In this document: positions 24,918 through 32,502 of the stretch, piece by piece
Layout: every line of letters starts with the position of its first letter
Position numbering within the stretch: position 1 is the first letter of the stretch
The notes under the pieces: model-generated
Seen by the model: the letters and a program-made list of their open reading frames with translations, nothing else
Told to the model about the DNA's origin: nothing
The model's database searches: none
Program-made: the position numbers and the translations under genes
Assembly (NCBI GenBank): GCA_964473525.1
Contig: CAYYPK010000056.1
Coordinates: forward strand, 1-37,916
Reading direction: 5' to 3'
Source of the DNA: GCA-2687025 sp964473525
Lineage (GTDB): Bacteria; Poribacteria; WGA-4E; GCA-2687025
Length of the DNA: 37,916 nt

Positions 24918-27900
24918 GTGCTGACCTACGGCGCGACGGCGGCGACACTCCTCGTCTGCGTGCTTCTCGTGGCGTCGATGAGCCCGCGCGCGGCGACGGC
25001 GGCGCTCCCGACCGGCGTGCAGGCCGACTGGGAGCTCGATAGCGCACATCGCGAGGCGACTCCCACGCGGGAGCGGCTGAGCATCAACGGCCTGTGGCGG
25101 TGGCAGCCTGCGGAATCCGCCGATGCGGTGCCTGCCGACACGTGGGGTCATGCGAAGGTACCGGCGCCGTGGCCCGGTTCTCGTGGCAACTACATGTGGC
25201 GTGAGACGCAGACGCACTACCCGCACGAGGCGTGGTCGGACAACGCGCTGCGTGACGTTGACATCGCGTGGTACAGCCGCGAGATCACAGTGCCGCCCGG
25301 CTGGGACGGCCGCCGCATCGGCGTCGCGGTCGAGTATCTGAACTCGTACGCCGCAGTGCACATCGACGGCGCACGCGTCGGCGAGATCGACTTTCCCGGC
25401 GGCGACGCCGACATCACGTCCGCGGTCAAGCCGGGAGGCACGCACGTCCTCTCCCTCTTCGTCGCCGCGATGCCCCTGCACGCGGAGATCGCCTCGTACG
25501 CGAACTCATCCGAGGAGCGTCGGGTGCGCGGGTCCGTACAGCTGCGGGGTCTCTGCGGCGACGTGTGGCTGACGAGCGCGCCGCGCGGGCCGCGCATTGA
25601 CGAGGTCGCCGTCACGACGTCCGTCGCGCGCGGCGAAATCAAGCTGGACGTGGCCGCCGCAGACCTAACGGTCGGCGACGCCTACCAGCTCAGCGCGCGC
25701 GTCGTCGACGGAGCCACGACGGTCGCCGAATTCGCCGGCCAGCCGCACACCGTGGAGGACACGGACAAGTCGTTGAGTCTCACGGGCTCCTGGCTGCCCG
25801 ACCGCCTGTGGGACACGCACACGCCGGGGAACCAATACGAGGTCGAAGTGTCCCTGTTGGACGCCTCCGGCGATGTCGTCGACACGTACCGGCGCGTGCG
25901 GTTCGGGTACCGCGAGTTCGTCATCGACGGGCGGGACTTCATCCTCAACGGCAAGCGCGTCCACCTGTTCGCGGTGCCACTCGACAACGCGCAGATCAGC
26001 GCCGCTGCCGCGACCTACGAAGGCGCGCGAGAGACACTCCGACGCTTGCAGTCGTGGGGGGTCAACTGCGTCTACACGCACAACTACGGCTGCCAGCCCG
26101 GAGTGCATCTCGGCTTCACGGAGATCCTCCGCGCCGCGGACGACGCGGGCATGCTCGTCTGTTTCTCGCAGCCACACTTCGCGCAATACGAGTGGGAAGC
26201 CGACGACGCGGACTCAGCGAACGGCTACGCGGAACACGCCGCGTTCTATGTGAACGCGGCGCGCAATCACCCGTCGGTGGTCATGTACTCGATGAGTCAC
26301 AACGCGACCGGCTACAGCGAGGACATGAACCCGGACATGATGGACGGCGTGCAGTCGGCGCGCAGCCAGTGGGCGGAGCGGAACCTGGCGAAGGCCGTGC
26401 GCGCCGCGGCGATCGCCGAGGAACTGGACCCCAGCCGCATCGTCTATCACCACGCGGGCGGCAACAACGGCCCGCTGCACAGCAGCAACTTCTATCTCAA
26501 CTTCGTCCCCGTGCAGGAGCGGTCGGACTGGTTCGAGCGCTGGTCGCAGACGAGTGTCAAGCCCCTCGTGCTGTGGGAATACGGCGTGCCGTGGGATCTG
26601 ACGTGGACGATGTACCGAGGCTGGCACGAGGGCAAGCGCGACTTCGGCGGCGCGGCTGTCCCGTGGCAACTCACGGTTGCTGAGTGGAACGCGCAGTTCC
26701 TGGGAGACCGGGCGTTCGATCTCAACGAGGCGGAGCGTGAGAACCTGCGCTTCGAAGCGGAGAAGTGGCGCGCGGGCGAGACGTGGCGCCGTTGGGACTA
26801 CCCCAACCGCATCACCTCGAAGGGGTATTCCCCCGACAAGGAGGAGGTGTGGGCGCGGTACATTCATCACAACTGGCGCGCCTTCCGCACGTGGGGATTG
26901 TCCGGCTTCAACGCGTGGGGGTACGGCGCCTACTGGACGACTCGCGATGGGTTGGACCACGAGCGGCCCGACCTGCCCGTCGACTGGCGCGCGTTGCAGC
27001 GGCCTGGGTTCCGTCCCGACTACATCGACAGGCAGTACGAGCGCATGGACACCGCCTACGACGCGGACGACTGGGAGGCGTTGGCGCCGGCGAAGGCGCT
27101 CCTGAGGAACAACCAGCCGTTGCTCGCCTACATCGCGGGCGCAGCGGGCCGCTTCACAGAGCAGGGGCACAACTTCGCGGCTGGCGATGTCGTCGCGAAG
27201 CAACTCATCCTCATCAACGACACCCGCGAGACGGTCGAGGCAACCTTCGCATGCGCGCTCGACCTCCCGCAGCCGCGGACCAGCCACGGGCGCTCCGTCA
27301 TCGAGCCGGGCAGCCACAGCAAGGCGCCGTTGGACTTCGCCCTGCCCGACGACCTGGCGCCCGGAGCGTATGAGTTAGCGGCGACCGTCACCTTCAGCTC
27401 GGGAGAGACGCAGACGGACGCGTTCACGATCCACGTGCTGCCGCAGGCGGCGACGCCATCGACGAGAACGCGTGTCGCGCTGTTCGATCCGGTGGGCGAC
27501 ACGGCGGCGGCCCTTTCCGCCCTCGGCGTGGCGTTCGCGCGCGTTGGCGCTGACGCCGAAGTCGCCCCGGGTGACACGTTCGTAATCGGCAGGCACGCGC
27601 TGACGGTCGATGGCCCGGCGCCCGACCTATCGGCCGTGCGCGACGGGCTGAACGTGATCGTCATGGAGCAGACCGTCGACGTGCTGGAGAAGCGCCTGGG
27701 CTTCCGCGTGCAGGAATACGGCCTGCGCCAGATGTTCCCACGCGTGCCGGACCATCCGGCGCTGCGCGGATTGCAGGAGCAGCACCTGCGCGACTGGCAG
27801 GGCGAGGCAACGCTCGTCCCGCCGCGTCGTGAATACGAGCTTGACGACGTGCTCGGCCCGACGATTGTCCGCAGCGGCATCAAGGTTCCGCGGGCGTGGC

Positions 27901-28799
27901 GCGTCGGCAACCGCGGGAACGTCGCCTCCGTCATCATCGAAAAGCCTGCGGCAGGCGACTTCCTGTCCATCGTCGACGGCGGCTTCGGCCTGCAATACAG
28001 CGCGCTGATGGAGTACCGCGAGGGCGCGGGCGCCATCGTGTTCTGTCAGATGGACGTTACCGGGCGAAGCGCGGAAGACCCCGCGGCCTCCCGACTGTTC
28101 GCCAATCTGCTGACGCACGTCGCCGCGATTGAGGCGGCGCCGTCTCGCCCGGTCGCTTACTCCGGCGAGGAAGCCGGCCTGCGCCACCTGCAGTCCGCCG
28201 GGCACGACGTGTTGGGGTATGCCGCTGTCCACCCGGAGGGTCACGTGCTAGTCCTCGGTCCCGGCTCGGTGACGAACCTGCCCGGCGCCCGCGCTCTCGA
28301 GGGTTGGCTCGAGTACGGTGGACGTGTTCTGGCGATGGGGGTGGGCGCGGACGAACTCGCGCGTCTCCTGACAGACCCCGTTGAGTCGCGCCACTCCGAG
28401 CACGTCGCCGCTGCGTTCGACGCTCCCCCTGCGGCTTCGCCGTTCGCTGGCATCGGGCCGGGCGAAACACACATCCGAGAGCCTCGGGCGCTGGACCTCA
28501 TTGCGGGCGACGAGGCGTTCGCCGGCGGGCTGCTCGCTGCCTACGGCGACCGTGTCGTCCTGTGCCAGGTATCCCCGTGGCAGTTCGACTACGAAGGGCA
28601 GTTCAACCTTAAGATGCCGTTCCGCCGCACGAGCGTTCTGCTGTCTCGCCTGCTGGGGAACATGGGCGCACGAGCCCCGACGCCGCTGCTCGGACGCTTC
28701 GCGGCGCCCGTCGCCGAGGGCGAGACGCGCTGGCTCGACGGCCTGTACCTCGACGCGCCGGAGGAGATGGACGACCCGTACCGCTTCTTCAGATGGTAG
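24918..28799 (+). CDS. Secreted GH2-like glycosidase with an altered acid/base motif and C-terminal extension
   Basis: 1293 residues. GTG 24918 has GGAGG seven bases upstream; signal peptide about 1-29. A sugar-binding jelly roll (about 50-220; LSINGLWRWQ, IAWYSREITVPPGW, VEYLNSYAAVHIDG) and an Ig-like domain (225-330) precede a TIM-barrel that opens FVIDGRDFILNGKRVHLFAV. In GH2 barrels the acid/base Glu lies in W-S-x-x-N-E. Here the aligned block after NHPSVVM is Y-S-M-S-H-N (457-462), so the Glu is Asn-462. A candidate nucleophile, Glu-554, lies in LVLWEYGVPWDL. The C-terminal part holds an Ig-like strand block (about 745-845) and a glutamine-amidotransferase-like or trimerisation-like region (about 855-1260). 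It is likely an exported glycan-active protein, but the catalytic mechanism is uncertain. It runs convergent to the WD40-cyclase gene with seven bases between. Confidence 0.85.
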   Translation: MLTYGATAATLLVCVLLVASMSPRAATAALPTGVQADWELDSAHREATPTRERLSINGLWRWQPAESADAVPADTWGHAKVPAPWPGSRGNYMWRETQTHYPHEAWSDNALRDVDIAWYSREITVPPGWDGRRIGVAVEYLNSYAAVHIDGARVGEIDFPGGDADITSAVKPGGTHVLSLFVAAMPLHAEIASYANSSEERRVRGSVQLRGLCGDVWLTSAPRGPRIDEVAVTTSVARGEIKLDVAAADLTVGDAYQLSARVVDGATTVAEFAGQPHTVEDTDKSLSLTGSWLPDRLWDTHTPGNQYEVEVSLLDASGDVVDTYRRVRFGYREFVIDGRDFILNGKRVHLFAVPLDNAQISAAAATYEGARETLRRLQSWGVNCVYTHNYGCQPGVHLGFTEILRAADDAGMLVCFSQPHFAQYEWEADDADSANGYAEHAAFYVNAARNHPSVVMYSMSHNATGYSEDMNPDMMDGVQSARSQWAERNLAKAVRAAAIAEELDPSRIVYHHAGGNNGPLHSSNFYLNFVPVQERSDWFERWSQTSVKPLVLWEYGVPWDLTWTMYRGWHEGKRDFGGAAVPWQLTVAEWNAQFLGDRAFDLNEAERENLRFEAEKWRAGETWRRWDYPNRITSKGYSPDKEEVWARYIHHNWRAFRTWGLSGFNAWGYGAYWTTRDGLDHERPDLPVDWRALQRPGFRPDYIDRQYERMDTAYDADDWEALAPAKALLRNNQPLLAYIAGAAGRFTEQGHNFAAGDVVAKQLILINDTRETVEATFACALDLPQPRTSHGRSVIEPGSHSKAPLDFALPDDLAPGAYELAATVTFSSGETQTDAFTIHVLPQAATPSTRTRVALFDPVGDTAAALSALGVAFARVGADAEVAPGDTFVIGRHALTVDGPAPDLSAVRDGLNVIVMEQTVDVLEKRLGFRVQEYGLRQMFPRVPDHPALRGLQEQHLRDWQGEATLVPPRREYELDDVLGPTIVRSGIKVPRAWRVGNRGNVASVIIEKPAAGDFLSIVDGGFGLQYSALMEYREGAGAIVFCQMDVTGRSAEDPAASRLFANLLTHVAAIEAAPSRPVAYSGEEAGLRHLQSAGHDVLGYAAVHPEGHVLVLGPGSVTNLPGARALEGWLEYGGRVLAMGVGADELARLLTDPVESRHSEHVAAAFDAPPAASPFAGIGPGETHIREPRALDLIAGDEAFAGGLLAAYGDRVVLCQVSPWQFDYEGQFNLKMPFRRTSVLLSRLLGNMGARAPTPLLGRFAAPVAEGETRWLDGLYLDAPEEMDDPYRFFRW

Positions 28800-28806
28800 C
28801 CAGGGC

Positions 28807-31575
28807 CTACGTAGCGATAGGGGCTTCCGGCGAGGGCGCGGCGTCGAGGCCGCGTGGGTCTAGCTCCCAGAGTGTGTGCAGATCGCGGAACCCCTTCAGT
28901 TCCTGACGCGGCCGCTCGATCCAGCGGAGCCCCTCGTGACGAACGGCTTTGCGCGTCGTGACGTTGCTCTTGGCGACATCGCTTAGCCACACGCTGCCGT
29001 CGGTGGCGGCGGCCTCCACGCGCGCGCAGTAGGCGACCGTGCCTCCCCACACGTCCTCCCGGTCAACGTAGACCGGGCCGATGTGGATGCCCACGCGGAT
29101 GGTCGTGTCGTCCTCGCGAGCGTGCCGTAGCGCTTCGAGAGAGAAGTCCAGCGCCTGACCCACGACGTGGAATGCGGCGATGACGCCATCACCCTTGGTC
29201 TTCACCACTCGACCCTCGTGCCGCGTCACAGCGGCCTCCATATCGTCCAGATGCCGCAAGCGCGCCTGTTGCGCCCGCTCGCCTCCAAGGCGTGCTTCCG
29301 CCTCCGTCGAGGCGGCAACATCCGTGAACACGATCGCGAGCGTCGTGTCCGCCGCGCCTGCCCAGGCGCGGAACGCTGGCGTCTCGATCTCGCCGCGCGC
29401 CGTCATCAGGTCGGACGCGTCGTCCCGTCTGTCGTCTGCCGCAACGTCCATGTCTTCGAGCGCCTCGGCCTCCTCGCTCGTTGGCGCCTCCTCCGCTGGG
29501 CTCAGCGGGATCTCCGTGTAGCAGAACATGCACGGCAGGGCCGTACGCCCCAGGTTCCGCGCGAAATCTCGTTGTTCCTCGCTAACCGGGCCACCACAGG
29601 AACCACACACGAGCGCGCGCGTGGCAGTCACCGTACCGGGGATTGCCCGCCTATGGAGATGCCGCTCGACGTAGTCCTCGAAAAGCGAGCGCGCCAGAGG
29701 CTCGGGAGCCCCCTCGAAGAACACGATGAGCTCCGCCTGACCCTCTTCGAGTTCCCGAAGTTGGATTCCTGCCCGGCCTTCACCCTTTTGAGCAAATGTC
29801 GCCGCATTCTGCCACATGTCGGGATCGGAGAAGGTCCCGCCGTGCGCCAGACGCACGGCGAGTGTCGCGTAGATACTCAGCGGAGCTCCGTCGAAGCGGA
29901 ACGTCACCGTCCGACCTGGAATGTCCGGAATGCCCGGGCGCTCCCTTGTGAATTGCGAGGGGAACACGAGGTACACCCCCTCGTCCGTCGGCTCGCGGAG
30001 CGCGATCTCGTGCCTCAGCAGGTCTTCGACCGTCGCGGCGAGCAGCATGGGTTCCTGCGCTCGGTCAGGCAGGCGTTCGTCGTCCGATATGCGGAACCGC
30101 CCGGCGAGTGCGTCGTCTTCGCGGATGTGGCCCAGACCGTCCGGTTCGTCTCGCGCGGCGTTCACCATCGCCGAGGCGTAGGCGTCGATGTATTCCGGCT
30201 GCAGCAGCACGAACCCGCCGAACCCGAGACGGCGAATGAGGCCGCGCGCGGCGACCCGGTCGACGCAAGCGTCGAATTCCGCGCGCGCGTTCTCGGCTTC
30301 GTCGAACTCAGAATACAGTCCATCCGGCGTCGCCAGGATCCGACTCGCTTTCTTCTCCTCGACAATGAATTCCTGAATGCGGCGGAACAGCGCGTTGGAC
30401 GTGACGCGCGGCAGCCGGCCCCACGGAATGGCGTCGCGGATCGCGTCCGACAGCTCCTCAATGCCAATACCGTCCCTGGCGCTCGTCTCAATGTGCCCAG
30501 CGAACGACAACTCCTCGATGACGCGCTCCAGGCGCTGTCTACTGACGGGGATGCCACCTCGATCCGCGCGGGCGACGACGAGCGTCTGCGTCATAGGCGG
30601 AGCGGAGTCGCCCTGGGCCGCGCGCGCCTGCCGCAGAGCTCGCGCCCAATGCCGCACGCCCGCGAATGGAACCGTCTCGCTCTGCGCGTCGGTGACGACG
30701 AGGGCGACGGCGACTTCGTCGAGCGACAGCTGATGCACGATGCGGTAACCGGGCTGCCCGGCGAGGTCCCACAGCAGCGTCTCGCGGGTCTCCTCGCCGT
30801 GCGGTTCCATCGCGACGCGTTCCTGCTTCAGCGTCCACACGTGGCGCCCGTGCGTGGACTCCGTCGCCTCGAACTCCTCGCCCATGAGCGCCCGACCGAG
30901 CGCCGTCTTCCCGACGCCGGAGTCGCCGACAAGCACGACCTTCGCGTTCACGTAGTGCTGGGACGCGTCCGCGGCGCCCGGCGCGCGGCCAAGCAGGACA
31001 TCGATGTCCAGTTCGAGGACACGTAGCCGCGCATTGGCGGACGCGGAACTCACGGCGAGCAACGGTTCCCTCGCGTGGAATATGGCGCTCATCTCCTGTC
31101 GCGCGCCCGCCTCCTCGCTGACATCGGCGACCAGGTCCCACGTGTCCGTGCGCCACAGCCGCAAGGCCCCCGACACGTCCAGCGAGGCGAGGAGGTCGCC
31201 GTCGGGAGCCCACGCAACGCTCTGGACCCAGTCCGTGTGTCCTTCGAGTTGTCTTGTCAGGTCTCCTGTTTGGGCGTCCCACACCCTGACGACACTATCA
31301 TCGCCTGCGGAGGCGAGGAGGTCGCCGTCGGGAGCCCACGCAACGCTCAATACACCGGCCGTGTGTCCTTCGAGGACAAGGAGCGCCGCGCCGGTGGTCG
31401 CGCTCCAGATGCGCACGGCGTTGTCTACGCCACCGGTGGCGATCCGCTTCCCGTCCGGCGACCACGACACGCAGTACGCCGCCCCAGCATGGCCGCGGAA
31501 GGTCCGTGCCGTGCGGATGCCTTCGGGCAACTCGGTGTCGTCGGGGTGGCCCAATGGGCGGGCGTCATCTGCCAT
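28807..31575 (-). CDS. WD40 - Ras/Roc-like GTPase - zinc-knuckle - class III nucleotidyl cyclase fusion protein
   Basis: 922 residues, no signal peptide or membrane segments. About four WD40 units lie at 25-200 (GHAGAAYCVSWSPDGKRIAT, GHTAGVLSVAWAPDGDLLAS, GHTDWVQSVAWAPDGDLLAS). A small GTPase follows at about 210-385: P-loop GDSGVGKTALG (217-227), DLAGQ (270-274), a weak G4 (ARAD, 335-338, for NKxD) and ETSA (363-366). A COR/winged-helix-like region (390-560) and a less defined domain follow, then a Cys4 zinc knuckle (CGSCGG and CMFC, Cys657/660/682/685). The C-terminal class III cyclase (745-870) has metal Asps D752 (VFTDVAAST) and D796 (TKGDGVIAAF), and Arg-852. The usual Asn before it is Ala-848. 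It probably makes cAMP or cGMP under GTPase and WD40 control. Upstream spacing to the ATG is poor (GGAG, 11 bases). Confidence 0.9.
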   Translation of the reverse strand: MADDARPLGHPDDTELPEGIRTARTFRGHAGAAYCVSWSPDGKRIATGGVDNAVRIWSATTGAALLVLEGHTAGVLSVAWAPDGDLLASAGDDSVVRVWDAQTGDLTRQLEGHTDWVQSVAWAPDGDLLASLDVSGALRLWRTDTWDLVADVSEEAGARQEMSAIFHAREPLLAVSSASANARLRVLELDIDVLLGRAPGAADASQHYVNAKVVLVGDSGVGKTALGRALMGEEFEATESTHGRHVWTLKQERVAMEPHGEETRETLLWDLAGQPGYRIVHQLSLDEVAVALVVTDAQSETVPFAGVRHWARALRQARAAQGDSAPPMTQTLVVARADRGGIPVSRQRLERVIEELSFAGHIETSARDGIGIEELSDAIRDAIPWGRLPRVTSNALFRRIQEFIVEEKKASRILATPDGLYSEFDEAENARAEFDACVDRVAARGLIRRLGFGGFVLLQPEYIDAYASAMVNAARDEPDGLGHIREDDALAGRFRISDDERLPDRAQEPMLLAATVEDLLRHEIALREPTDEGVYLVFPSQFTRERPGIPDIPGRTVTFRFDGAPLSIYATLAVRLAHGGTFSDPDMWQNAATFAQKGEGRAGIQLRELEEGQAELIVFFEGAPEPLARSLFEDYVERHLHRRAIPGTVTATRALVCGSCGGPVSEEQRDFARNLGRTALPCMFCYTEIPLSPAEEAPTSEEAEALEDMDVAADDRRDDASDLMTARGEIETPAFRAWAGAADTTLAIVFTDVAASTEAEARLGGERAQQARLRHLDDMEAAVTRHEGRVVKTKGDGVIAAFHVVGQALDFSLEALRHAREDDTTIRVGIHIGPVYVDREDVWGGTVAYCARVEAAATDGSVWLSDVAKSNVTTRKAVRHEGLRWIERPRQELKGFRDLHTLWELDPRGLDAAPSPEAPIAT

Positions 31576-32013
31576 GGGGCGCCGTTCTCCACGCGGTGCA
31601 ATTCAGTTGCCCAACATCGGCAGTGTCAGTGTAGGCGCGCCAAGCGTCGCACGCAACGGGCCGTCGACGCACGGATGCGCTCGCGGAGGGTTGGTGGCGG
31701 CATGCGAAGGCGTTTCCGCTGGACCGTCATTCCGAGGAGCGGGGCGAGGAACAACCTCGGGTGCGCGGGCCACCGGGCTTCGTGCAACAGGGCAGGCACG
31801 TCCTGATCGTGGTGTCGTTGCGTTGGAAGAGATGCTTCGCTGCGCTCAGCATGACATCGCGGGGCAGGTCGCTTGTTCGCCGGTCTACCACCCATACACG
31901 GCGCCGCGGCCCGCGTCTCCCGCGGCATCCCGTCGCCCCTGGGGGCTTAGCGTGGCAGCGTGTCAGGCGCGCCCGGGTGGCCGGCCACGGCTCCGGGAGC
32001 GGGCGCCCCGCGA
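31576..32013. other. Intergenic region between the ECF-like gene and the cyclase fusion gene
   Basis: 438 bases. It holds the interspersed repeat at 31726-31855. The remainder is GC-rich without recognised genes; open frames here come from repeat and compositional bias. It must contain the promoter of the cyclase gene if that is not read from the ECF-like gene. Confidence 0.5.
31726..31855. repeat. MITE-like interspersed repeat with imperfect inverted ends
   Basis: The left end reads GTCATTCCGAGGAGCGGGGC and the right end, complemented, reads GTCATGCTGAGCGCAGCGAA. Both share GTCAT-x-C/T-GAG and a GCG-rich stretch. Translation of such repeats gives peptides like CHAERSEAS and VMLSAAKHL, which I know as a mark of a widespread bacterial repeat mistaken for genes. 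Both occur here on the minus strand. About 130 bases, no coding capacity. Confidence 0.65.
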
Positions 32014-32367
32014 TCACGGCGTGGTCGGGTACCGCACGCGCTTCCACACCCGAAGCGCCCTGTCGCGCCATCGTGAGTACCATGCGGCCGGCTGCCTGCG
32101 CGCGCGCGACGGGAGCTCCGTGACGGCAATGCAGCATAGCCACGGCCAAAAGCGGTCGGGCTCGTGTAACCGCGCGAGCTGTCCATACGCGCGCACGAAG
32201 ATAGCCGCGGCCGCCTCGTCGGCGGCGCCCGCGTCGCGAACCTGGCGCCAGCAGTAAAGCCAGATCATCCGGTGGTGGCGCTTCACCAACTCGCCGAACG
32301 CGTCGACATCGCCGGCCAAGCAGCGCCGGACGTCGCGCGCGTCCTCGTCACTGCGGTCGGTTCCCAC
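32014..32367 (-). CDS. ECF sigma-factor-like protein containing region 2 only
   Basis: 117 residues from a GTG at 32365-32367, with GGAGG seven bases upstream. The body is ECF sigma region 2: DVRRCLAGDVDAFGELVKRH, then RMIWLYCWRQVRDAGAADEA and AAAIFVRAYGQLARLHEPDR, followed by the FWPWLCCIAV helix that usually ends the domain. Region 4, the -35-binding helix-turn-helix, is missing: after about 25 more basic residues the frame stops, and no region 4 was seen in other frames downstream. It is either a truncated gene or a short sigma-2-only regulator. The interspersed repeat starts about 160 bases beyond its stop. It is on the same strand as, and upstream of, the WD40-GTPase-cyclase gene. Confidence 0.72.
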   Translation of the reverse strand: MGTDRSDEDARDVRRCLAGDVDAFGELVKRHHRMIWLYCWRQVRDAGAADEAAAAIFVRAYGQLARLHEPDRFWPWLCCIAVTELPSRARRQPAAWYSRWRDRALRVWKRVRYPTTP

Positions 32368-32502
32368 TACGCTTCCTCCGACACCACCGATCCGTTCGGC
32401 GGCCGCGAACACCGTAACGTGTTTCGAGTCCGTCGTTGACGGCCGACGGCGAGTGTATCATCGTGGGGCCTGACAGCGCGACGTCACGGGGAGGTAGGTC
32501 GT

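Noticed and set aside
29167..31026. Plus-strand 600-codon open frame opposite the cyclase fusion
   Set aside because: The minus strand encodes WD40, GTPase and cyclase motifs throughout. The plus-strand translation has none.
28807..31575. The cyclase fusion as a Pycsar anti-phage system
   Set aside because: Pycsar needs an adjacent cyclic-nucleotide effector. The neighbours are a glycosidase, a repeat and a sigma-like gene.
31626..32149. Short minus-strand proteins containing CHAERSEAS or VMLSAAKHL
   Set aside because: These peptides come from the interspersed repeat at 31726-31855 and are a known source of false genes.
32436..32461. TTGACG/TATCAT promoter for the beta-CASP gene
   Set aside because: Both hexamers are good, but the spacer is only 14 bases, too short for sigma-70.
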